From Terriglobia bacterium (GTDB lineage: Bacteria > Acidobacteriota > Terriglobia > Bryobacterales > Bryobacteraceae), in assembly GCA_020073615.1 (NCBI GenBank), contig JAIQEX010000057.1, forward strand, positions 1 through 40,717: DNA of 40,717 nt, given 5' to 3'. The notes below the pieces were generated by a model that saw nothing but the letters and a program-made list of their open reading frames with translations, did no database searches and was not told where the DNA came from. The position numbers and the translations under genes were made by a program. This document shows positions 8,712-15,389 of this stretch, one piece after another (positions within the stretch are counted from its first letter, which is position 1; each line of letters starts with the position of its first letter).

Positions 8712-9743
8712 ATGTCCCTACCGCTCGTCGGCATGGACCTGGCCGACCTTCATGTGGCTCTGGGCCCCGGTGAACCGGGCTACCGCGCAACCCAGCTCTA
8801 TCGGGCCATCTATCGCGGCCAGGCGTCGGACCTCGTCGAGATCTCGACGATTCCCGCGCGCCTGCGCGAAGATCTGTCGGCGCGGCATCGCATCGGTCTG
8901 CCGGAAATCGCCCGCCAATACGAATCGGTGGACGGCACGCGGCGTTACCTGCTGCGCCTGGACGACGGCCGCACGGTGGAGACCGTATTCATGCCCGAGG
9001 GCGAGCGCGACACCATCTGCATCTCCAGCCAGGTGGGCTGCCCGGTCGACTGCAAATTCTGCATGACGGCGCTGCTGGGCCTGGAGCGCAGCCTGACGGC
9101 GGGCGAGATCGTGGGGCAAGTGCTGCTGGTGGCGCGCCAGCATGGCCACTTACCGGGCCGCCGCCTCAACATCGTGATGATGGGCCAGGGCGAGCCGCTA
9201 CTCAACCTCGGCAACGTCGTCAAAGCCACGCGCATTCTGCTGGACCCGGCCGGATTCGCGCTTTCGCCGCGGCGCATCACGGTTTCCACCGTGGGCATCA
9301 TTCCCAAAATCGCGGAGCTGGGGCGCGAGCCGGTGCGGCCCAAGCTGGCGGTCTCGTTGAATGCCTCTACCGAGGAGATGCGGCAGGAGCTCATGCCCAT
9401 CACGCGCAAGTATCACCTGCGGGACCTGGTCGAGGCCTGCCAGGCATATCCCCTGCGGCCCTGGGAAAAGCTGACCTTCGAATACGTGCTGCTGAAGGAC
9501 GTGAACGATTCCGATGCCGACGCGCGCCGCGTGGTGAAACTGCTGGCCCGGCTGAACTGCAAGGTGAACCTCATCGCCCTGAACCCCGGGCCGGAGATTC
9601 CATACCAGACTCCAGCCCCGCAGCGCGTCGCGAGCTTTCAGCAGATCCTGCGGCGGTCGTTCCCGTGCTTCATCCGCCAGCCGCGCGGCCTGGATATCTA
9701 CGCCGCCTGCGGCCAGTTGAAGAGAACAGGGGCTGGGGGCTAG
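8712..9743 (+). CDS. rlmN: Dual-specificity 23S rRNA/tRNA adenine-C2 methyltransferase
   Basis: 343 residues. The radical-SAM cluster is C110-x3-C114-x2-C117 ([10 protein letters not shown]), followed by the SAM-binding stretch [10 protein letters not shown] (many RlmN proteins have MGMGEPL). The resolving cysteine is in the C-terminal IYAACGQL. RlmN methylates C2 of A2503 in 23S rRNA and A37 of some tRNAs. The N-terminal helical RNA-binding part is present ([12 protein letters not shown]). The last residues (RTGAGG) and the stop codon are encoded by the left arm of a long inverted repeat, so the C-terminus was altered or extended by that element. Confidence 0.95.
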   Translation: MSLPLVGMDLADLHVALGPGEPGYRATQLYRAIYRGQASDLVEISTIPARLREDLSARHRIGLPEIARQYESVDGTRRYLLRLDDGRTVETVFMPEGERDTICISSQVGCPVDCKFCMTALLGLERSLTAGEIVGQVLLVARQHGHLPGRRLNIVMMGQGEPLLNLGNVVKATRILLDPAGFALSPRRITVSTVGIIPKIAELGREPVRPKLAVSLNASTEEMRQELMPITRKYHLRDLVEACQAYPLRPWEKLTFEYVLLKDVNDSDADARRVVKLLARLNCKVNLIALNPGPEIPYQTPAPQRVASFQQILRRSFPCFIRQPRGLDIYAACGQLKRTGAGG

Positions 9744-9843
9744 GGGCTGGGGGAAGGCGGCTCGCTACGCTCGTGCGTTTGGAAAAAGACGCGAGCGAAG
9801 CGAGGTACCATTCCCCGGCCCCTAGCCCCCGGCCCCTGCTCTT
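9721..9843. repeat. Long G/C-rich inverted repeat between convergent genes
   Basis: The left arm (9721-9755, core GGGGCTGGGGGCTAGGGG) is complementary to the right arm (9811-9843, core CCCCTAGCCCCCGGCCCC) with only a few mismatches. A second nested stem (CTCGCTACGCTCG near 9761 and CGAGCGAAGCGAG near 9791) lies inside, so nearly all 123 bases can fold into a cruciform or RNA hairpin. It fills the gap between the convergent stops of rlmN and the TonB receptor gene and supplies the rlmN stop codon. It is probably a REP-like repeat that also acts as a two-way terminator. No run of T follows. Confidence 0.75.
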
Positions 9844-12800
9844 CAGAAGTTCAGCTTCAACGCCAACTGGATGAGGCGCGGCGTGCCGAACGTGGTGATT
9901 TGGCCGAACTGCCCGCTGGTGATGCTGTTGGTGGGCGTATTCCAGTTGGCGTGGTTCATGATGTTGAAGAAGTCCGCGCGCGCGCTCAACTGATAGCGTT
10001 CCTTGTAATGGAACTGGCGGCTGAGCGCCATGTCCCAGTTGATGCTGCCCGGCGCCACCAGCGAGAATCGTCCCGCGTTGCCGAACGTGCCGGTGGCCTG
10101 CTTGGCGAAAGCGGCGGGATTGAACCATGCCTGGGTGGTGTTCTGGTATACGCTGCCCGTCGCCACCACGTTGGGCCGGTCGTTGAGTTGGGCGCTGAGC
10201 GAATTATCCACCCCGCCATCGGTGGGCGTGAAGGGCTGGCCGTCGTAGAGGCTGACGATCGGTGAAACCTCCCAGCCCGCCGTGAGCTTGCGGGCGAAGC
10301 CGGCGCCCAAGCCGGGGCTGATGGCCACCAGCGAAGAGTTGAACTCACGCCGCCGGTCGAAGCCGCAGTTTCCCCGCTCACCCGCCCGGTTGAACGGATT
10401 CTGATAGTTCTGGCCCGCCAGTTCGCCCACGAAATCGAACGAGCTAATGCAGTGGGACCACGTGAAATTCGCCAGCCAGGTGAAGTGGTGCGCGAAGCGG
10501 TGGTTGAGCGAGACCAGCATGGCGTTGTAGCTGGCATTGTTGCCGTCGTCGCTCTGTACAATCCCGCTATAGAACTGGCCCTGCGCCGGGTTCAATAGAG
10601 AAGTGATGCGGCGTGCCGCAGTGGAGGCCGTACTCCCGGGGATAAAGAGAGACGGGTTGATGTCGTTGCCCGCCAGCAGGTGAGTGGTCTTGTTGCCCAG
10701 GTAGTTGACGGTGGCCAGCCAGTCCGGCGCGAGCTGCCGCTGGAAGCTGATATTCCACTGCATCATGTAAGTGGGATGTAAGTCCGGCGGCACGCTGACA
10801 TACACGCCGCCCACCGGGAAGATGCCCGCGCCGGGGAACGGGTTGCCGCCCGGAAAACCGCGCCACGGATCGGAGAACGGCGCGGTCGGATTGGTCTGCG
10901 AGATCGACGAGGCGTACGGCGGGTTGGTGGTCCACCGCTCCGGGTAGAACAATTCGGTCGTATCGTGGATCAGGCTGAATCCCGTGCGAATGGTCTGCTT
11001 GCCATCGCCCCTGGGGTCCCAAACCAGCCCGATGCGCGGCGAAAAGGTGGCCCAGTGCGACGCCGTGAACTGCTTGCCGTGCGTGTTCTGCGGATCGGTG
11101 TCGAACAGCAGGCCCGCCGGCGCGTTGGGGAATTTCTGACTGTGTACCCCGGCGACGAAGTCGGGATAGGAGAACTGGTTGCCGCGGCCGTACTTGTCGT
11201 AGGAGGGCAGCGACGGCTCCCAGCGCACGCCGAGATTGAGAGTCAGCCGCGAGGTGGCGCGGAAGGTGTCCTGCGCGTAGGCGGCGAAGACCGTCTGCCG
11301 CAGGTAATCCGACAGCACATTGCCGTCGGTGAAATTCGACATGCGCCCGATCATCAGGTCGGCCAGCGCGTCGCCGGTGGTATTGCCGTTAAACGTGATC
11401 TGCCCGTTGGACTGCTGGTTGTTGGTGGAGTTGAACTGGTTCTTGCGCCCGTCGACGCCGAAGCCCAACTGGTGCCTGCCGCGGATCACCGTGACATCGT
11501 CGGAGAGCTGGAAGGTGTTGATGTCGAAGTACGCCGACGCGCAGGTGCCGCAGCCCACGTTGAAGTAGTTGCTGATGGTGAGCTGGATGTAGTTGGGCAC
11601 ATTCTGAAACATGTTGATGCCCAGGTCGCTGGGACCGAACAGATTCGCCGCCGAGCCGCGGTTGTCGCGCCGGCGGTCGAAGGTGGCGTGGAAGGAGTTG
11701 GTCGTGCTCGGGCTGAAGGTGTAGTTGTCACCCAGGGTGATGGTCTGCGAGCGCTGCTGGTTGCCGGGATTGGGTCCGGTGGTGAGCGCGTTCTTGCCGT
11801 CGAAGAACGTCTGGGCGAGGTAGTCGTAAATGAAGTAGCGGGCGTAGAGATTGTGCTTGTCGCTGCGCGCGTAGTCGATGCGGCCGATCCACTGGTCGTC
11901 CGGATTGTTGGCCGGCTGCCCGAAGAACACCAGCCCGCAGGGGTCCGCGGAGACTGGAATGAAATTCTTCACCAGCTTGGCGGCCGAGGAGTCGAACCGG
12001 GTGGGGGAGATGAAGTTATTGGGGAATGGGTTGTTGTTGTTGGCGGGGTCCTTCAACACGCGCGCCGACGCCAGGCAGCCGCCCGCCGAGAGCGCCCCTT
12101 CCAGCGCGCCGAAGTCTCCGCCGAGGGCCGCCGCCGTGGGTACGTGCGCCTGGGTGCCGGTGGGATTGCTGCGCTGCCGCGTGCCCTGGTACCCGCCGAA
12201 GAAGAACAGCTTGTCTTTGATAATCCTGCCGCCGACCACGCCGCCGAACTGGTTGCGCTTGAGCGAATCGCGCGCCGGCGTGTTCCTCTGGTGCGCGTTC
12301 ATTTCGTAGTTGCGCAGAAAATCGAAGACGTCGCCGTGCAGGGCGTTGGTTCCCGACTTGGTCACGATATTCACCACCCCGCCGGGATGCAGACCGTATT
12401 GCGCCGGTACGGCGTTGGTCTGCACGTTGAACTCCTCGACCGCGTCGGGGAAGGGCACGGGCAGGTTTACGTTGCTGAAGGCGTCGTTGTTATCGCCGCC
12501 GTCCAGCAGGTAATTCACGCTGTTGGCCTGCCCGCCCGCCACCGAGAAGGTCAGGGAAGCCTGCGACCCGAGCATGTTCTTGCTGCCGCTCAAATCGCCG
12601 GCCGGCGTGGTGGTGCCCGCGCCGGTGAGGGTCAGCAACTGGACCAGGTTGCGGCCGTTGAGCGGCAGTTCCACGATCTTGCGCTGCTCGATCACCTGGG
12701 CGATGGAATTTTCCTTGGTCTCCACCATGGCCGCGCTGGCGGTCACCTGCACGCTCTCGGTCACCGCTCCGATCTGCATGGCCACGTTGATTTCGATGTT

Positions 12801-13136
12801 GCTGGCCACCTGCAGTTCGATGCCGTTCTGCACGTATCCCTTAAACCCGGGCGACGTGACTTCCAGGCGGTACGCTCCCACCGGCAGATGCGGCAGGGTG
12901 TACAGGCCCGTTATGTCGGTGGTGGTGGCGTGCACCTGCCCTCTCGCGATCTCGATCATTTTGACCTGCGCGCCCGCAATCATCTGGCCGCTCGGGTCGC
13001 TGACGTGACCATCCACTCCGGCCACCGCCACCTGCTGCGCCGGCGCCGTGGGCGTCAACGCGCAAGAAATTGCCAGGACCGCCGCCACAACGGCAGCCCG
13101 CTTCCACAGACGGATTCCAATCGTTGAGAACCACAT
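9843..13136 (-). CDS. Oar-like TonB-dependent receptor with carboxypeptidase-regulatory domain
   Basis: 1097 residues. It has an N-terminal signal peptide (hydrophobic about 12-30, ending PTAPAQQ). A carboxypeptidase-regulatory beta-sandwich follows (about 40-115: GHVSDPSGQMIAGAQV, ADITGLYTLPHLPVG-like, YRLEVTSPGFKGY), then a plug domain (SVQVTASAAMVETKENS, VELPLNGRNLVQLL, YLLDGGDNNDAF) and a long outer-membrane barrel ending in the terminal Phe (LALKLNF). This architecture is expanded in Acidobacteriota and is thought to import or bind large substrates such as peptides or glycans; the ligand is unknown. The start at 13136 has a strong ribosome site (AAGGGAGGGG), and a promoter lies about 120 bases upstream. 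Confidence 0.92.
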   Translation of the reverse strand: MWFSTIGIRLWKRAAVVAAVLAISCALTPTAPAQQVAVAGVDGHVSDPSGQMIAGAQVKMIEIARGQVHATTTDITGLYTLPHLPVGAYRLEVTSPGFKGYVQNGIELQVASNIEINVAMQIGAVTESVQVTASAAMVETKENSIAQVIEQRKIVELPLNGRNLVQLLTLTGAGTTTPAGDLSGSKNMLGSQASLTFSVAGGQANSVNYLLDGGDNNDAFSNVNLPVPFPDAVEEFNVQTNAVPAQYGLHPGGVVNIVTKSGTNALHGDVFDFLRNYEMNAHQRNTPARDSLKRNQFGGVVGGRIIKDKLFFFGGYQGTRQRSNPTGTQAHVPTAAALGGDFGALEGALSAGGCLASARVLKDPANNNNPFPNNFISPTRFDSSAAKLVKNFIPVSADPCGLVFFGQPANNPDDQWIGRIDYARSDKHNLYARYFIYDYLAQTFFDGKNALTTGPNPGNQQRSQTITLGDNYTFSPSTTNSFHATFDRRRDNRGSAANLFGPSDLGINMFQNVPNYIQLTISNYFNVGCGTCASAYFDINTFQLSDDVTVIRGRHQLGFGVDGRKNQFNSTNNQQSNGQITFNGNTTGDALADLMIGRMSNFTDGNVLSDYLRQTVFAAYAQDTFRATSRLTLNLGVRWEPSLPSYDKYGRGNQFSYPDFVAGVHSQKFPNAPAGLLFDTDPQNTHGKQFTASHWATFSPRIGLVWDPRGDGKQTIRTGFSLIHDTTELFYPERWTTNPPYASSISQTNPTAPFSDPWRGFPGGNPFPGAGIFPVGGVYVSVPPDLHPTYMMQWNISFQRQLAPDWLATVNYLGNKTTHLLAGNDINPSLFIPGSTASTAARRITSLLNPAQGQFYSGIVQSDDGNNASYNAMLVSLNHRFAHHFTWLANFTWSHCISSFDFVGELAGQNYQNPFNRAGERGNCGFDRRREFNSSLVAISPGLGAGFARKLTAGWEVSPIVSLYDGQPFTPTDGGVDNSLSAQLNDRPNVVATGSVYQNTTQAWFNPAAFAKQATGTFGNAGRFSLVAPGSINWDMALSRQFHYKERYQLSARADFFNIMNHANWNTPTNSITSGQFGQITTFGTPRLIQLALKLNF

Positions 13137-13257
13137 AACCCCTCCCTTGAAGCAAACGTTCCCCTTCGGCGATCACCCCGATACCGCCGATTCACACACC
13201 AGTCGCCCGGAGACTCTTGTTAACAGGACCGGAGCGGCTTTACCGTTATCGGTTAGG

Positions 13258-13286
13258 AGCCTATCATCAGGTGTAAACGCTGTCAA
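13258..13286 (-). promoter_or_regulatory. Sigma-70-type promoter for the TonB receptor gene
   Basis: On the minus strand TTGACA (13281-13286) is followed after 17 bases by TAGGCT (13258-13263). This is the best -35/-10 pair found in the window. It gives a leader of roughly 115 nt before the receptor ATG. Confidence 0.6.
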
Positions 13287-13358
13287 TTCAGAATTACTAA
13301 ATGGTATGCCGTGCTTCCCTCAACGATCTGCCCGGCGGGGATTTCTCCGGCGCACCGT

Positions 13359-13364
13359 TATAAT
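13359..13364 (+). promoter_or_regulatory. -10 TATAAT before small protein
   Basis: TATAAT ends 11 nt before the ATG at 13376, or 5 nt before the in-frame GTG at 13370. No Shine-Dalgarno sequence is present. Confidence 0.45.
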
Positions 13365-13375
13365 GGCGGGTGACC

Positions 13376-13594
13376 ATGACCAGAGTGCAGATCCGTTTCC
13401 GTTTGCAGAAGCCGCTGGACGACGCCATGATGGCCCGCATCTCGGATGCGTACAGCCTCTATGGCATCCAGAGGGTACAGGTAGCCCCGTCACACGACGG
13501 CCTGATGGTGGAATACGACGCCACCCGCCTGCGTCCCGCGGAAGTGGAGTCCGCCCTGGCCGGGGCGGGGATTCCGGTGGAACCGGTCGCCTGA
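13376..13594 (+). CDS. Small protein, possible HMA-like ferredoxin fold
   Basis: 72 residues from ATG at 13376; a GTG two codons earlier is possible. The order strand (RVQIRFRL), helix (DDAMMARISDAYSLYG), strand (GIQRVQVAPSHDGLMVEYD), helix (RPAEVESALAGAG), strand (IPVEPV) matches the beta-alpha-beta-beta-alpha-beta plan of heavy-metal-associated domains, but the CxxC metal site is absent. Function is unknown. It converges with the tauE-like gene with a 2-base gap. Confidence 0.65.
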   Translation: MTRVQIRFRLQKPLDDAMMARISDAYSLYGIQRVQVAPSHDGLMVEYDATRLRPAEVESALAGAGIPVEPVA

Positions 13595-13596
13595 TT

Positions 13597-14373
13597 TCAC
13601 TTCTTGATGAACAGCGAAAGCGCCATCCCGAACCCGATGGCGATCACCACGCGGCGCACTGCCGTGCGCCCCACCTTGCGCGCCGCGCCCGCAGCCCCGT
13701 ATCCGCCCGCAATGGCCGCCACCGCCATCAGCACGACATACGGCCAGTAGACCATGCGCGCATAGATGAAGTACGCCGCCGCGATACCGTTCACGCTGCC
13801 CCCGAGAACCACCTTGAGGCTGTTCATCTCATGTATGTCCGAAAGCCCGAGGATGCTGAGCGCGGCTAACATGAGGATGCCGATGCCCGCGCCGAAATAG
13901 CCGCCATAGAGGCCCACGCCGAGTTGGAACAGCATGCCGCCCACCAGCCAGCCCGCGCTGTGGTGCGCCCCGGCGCCGGCGGTCTTCAGCTTGCGCTGCA
14001 GCGGCTCCTGCGCCATGAACAACAGCGTCGCGGAGAGGATCAGAAACGGCACCAGGCGGTCGAAGGTGGCGGCCGGCGTCCAGCGCAGCAGCAGCGCTCC
14101 GGCGAGCCCGCCCACCAGGCTGGGCACGATCAGCGCCAGAAAACGCAACTCGGCGCCGGCCAATTCCCGCCGGTACCCCCAAGCGCTGCCCACCGTCCCC
14201 GGCCAGATGGCCACGGTGTTGGTGGCGTTGGCGGTCACCGAATCGAGCCCCAGCCAGATGAGCGCGGGAAACGACACCAGCGTTCCGCCCCCGGCCACGG
14301 AGTTGATGGCCCCCGCCAGCAGCGCCGCGCCAAAGGCCACCGCCGCATGGGGAAGGTCCAGTGCAGAGGTCAA
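13597..14373 (-). CDS. TauE/SafE-family membrane transporter
   Basis: About 258 residues from TTG at 14373. Earlier in-frame codons reach 14505, but they run back through a repeated 41-base element and overlap the end of the fic gene, so they are less likely. Around eight membrane helices are visible. The first carries the family motif GAINSVAGGGTLVSFPALIWLG and is followed by NATNTVAIWPG; the second half repeats the pattern (GLYGGYFGAGIGILMLAAL), as is usual for this duplicated fold. Members export sulfite, sulfoacetate or other organic anions; the substrate here cannot be told. It lies downstream of fic on the same strand. Confidence 0.85.
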   Translation of the reverse strand: MTSALDLPHAAVAFGAALLAGAINSVAGGGTLVSFPALIWLGLDSVTANATNTVAIWPGTVGSAWGYRRELAGAELRFLALIVPSLVGGLAGALLLRWTPAATFDRLVPFLILSATLLFMAQEPLQRKLKTAGAGAHHSAGWLVGGMLFQLGVGLYGGYFGAGIGILMLAALSILGLSDIHEMNSLKVVLGGSVNGIAAAYFIYARMVYWPYVVLMAVAAIAGGYGAAGAARKVGRTAVRRVVIAIGFGMALSLFIKK

Positions 14374-14410
14374 GAAGCAGGATATCGCGATGCGGGGGGC
14401 GGCGTCCTGC
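14370..14410. repeat. 41-base element, copy 1, at tauE start
   Basis: This segment recurs at 15347-15387 with 38 of 41 bases identical. It contains a possible hairpin, GCAGGA near the left and TCCTGC at the right end. Copy 1 covers the tauE start codon and leader; copy 2 directly follows the stop of the WD40 gene. Confidence 0.75.
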
Positions 14411-14501
14411 GGAGCTTGCACTTGCCTTGTCCCCTCGGCCTCGGTCTCGTGAATGGCGCGACGAAGACAAGAGTTTTCCCGGTACAAGGCAAATGGCTCA
14501 A

Positions 14502-15083
14502 TCACTTCAGGCTTAGCTCGATTAATGCCGCCATTGCGGAACTGTCACCGGTCTTGAAGCTCTCAAGGGATGCCGCCGTCATCTGGTCGCGGGTCACTTG
14601 GCTCCAATCGATCACGAAACCGGCCTGCACCGCCAGTTCCCGAATGAACTCGCGTTGCGCCCGGCCGTTGCCATCCCGGAATGGATGGATGGCGTTGAGC
14701 TCTCCCATGTAAAAGCCGGCGCGCGTCGAGAACATCCGGCAATCCGACCCTTTCAGACATTGTTCTCCGGGTAGCTTTCGCAGCACCTCGTGCAAGGCTG
14801 GTCCGACGAAAGCAGCGGCCCCGAACAGATGGCCGCCCTTCGAGATGTTGACGGTCCGGAATTCACCGGCCCAACGATAGACGTCCTGAAAGATGTACTG
14901 GTGGATCGCCTTCATGTGCGCTACGTCGAACCGGCCTGCCAGGGGAGCCGCGTCGAGTTCAATGAGCCGGGCCACTGTCGCGTTCGCCTCGAAAGCGGCA
15001 AGTTGCTGGGGATCGCGGATGTCGAGGATGTTCCGGAGGACATCAGTCCCCGGATACGTGTATGGGTCCGAACTGCCGGGCAT
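14502..15083 (-). CDS. fic: Fic domain AMP-transferase toxin (VbhT-like)
   Basis: 193 residues. The catalytic loop is HPFRDGNGRAQREF (His133), a full match to the active HPFx(D/E)GNGRxxR motif, and the target-docking flap region is RTVNISKGGHLF near 76-87. Fic enzymes transfer AMP from ATP to hydroxyl side chains of target proteins. The N-terminus (DPYTYPGTDVLRNILDI) is typical of stand-alone class I Fic toxins. The ATG lies inside the antitoxin gene (41-nt overlap), so translation is coupled. All catalytic residues appear intact, so it should be active when not inhibited. Confidence 0.92.
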   Translation of the reverse strand: MPGSSDPYTYPGTDVLRNILDIRDPQQLAAFEANATVARLIELDAAPLAGRFDVAHMKAIHQYIFQDVYRWAGEFRTVNISKGGHLFGAAAFVGPALHEVLRKLPGEQCLKGSDCRMFSTRAGFYMGELNAIHPFRDGNGRAQREFIRELAVQAGFVIDWSQVTRDQMTAASLESFKTGDSSAMAALIELSLK

Positions 15084-15270
15084 TCAGTGCTCGAATCTCC
15101 GAAGCCATCTGCTGGGTCGTTAGGTCGCCGGCAACATACCGGTTGAAGACCGCTCTGGCTGCCTCGGTCGGATCCAGGCCCTCCAGTTGCACGGACGCCA
15201 CAGCCCGCGCTACGCGAGCCTGGCGTTCCGTCCGTTCCCGGTCCGTAATTGGCTTGGTGATCCCGGCCAT
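15043..15270 (-). CDS. VbhA-like Fic antitoxin
   Basis: 75 residues with the inhibitory helix ARAVASVQLEGLDPTEAA. It contains the (S/T)xxxE(G/N) motif (Ser26 to Gly31), whose glutamate reaches into the partner Fic active site and blocks productive ATP binding. The following FNRYVAGDLTTQQM is the usual second helix of VbhA-type antitoxins. The gene is upstream of fic and overlaps it by 41 nt. The final ten or so residues are encoded by the overlap. Confidence 0.88.
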   Translation of the reverse strand: MAGITKPITDRERTERQARVARAVASVQLEGLDPTEAARAVFNRYVAGDLTTQQMASEIRALNARQFGPIHVSGD

Positions 15271-15314
15271 GAATGCCGCCCTTCCAATAGTTTAGCGTGG
15301 TGCGAGGCGCGCCC

Positions 15315-15387
15315 GCGAGCCCGCCCGGTAGGCTGGGCGCGATCAGTCAAGATGCAGGATATCGCGATGAAGGGGGCGGCGTCCTGC
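15315..15387 (-). pseudogene. Relic of the tauE 5' region, internally deleted
   Basis: Bases 15347-15387 match 14370-14410 (38/41), and the adjoining 15315-15346 match 14102-14133 inside tauE (28/32; encodes LIAPSLPGGLAGA against LIVPSLVGGLAGA). The 236 bases between these two stretches in tauE are missing here. Order and orientation are the same, so this is an internally deleted second copy of the tauE start. It puts fic/vbhA between a full and a relic copy of tauE. It starts 3 bases after the WD40 stop. Confidence 0.7.
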
Positions 15388-15389
15388 TG

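Noticed and set aside
10965-13127. 720-codon open frame opposite the TonB receptor gene
   Set aside because: It is exactly antisense to a gene with clear domains. Its composition (Val, Arg, Gly, His rich) is that of a GC-rich antisense frame and no motif is present.
14374-14505. N-terminal 44-residue extension of the TauE protein
   Set aside because: It would read through the repeated 41-base element and overlap the fic stop; it lacks membrane character.
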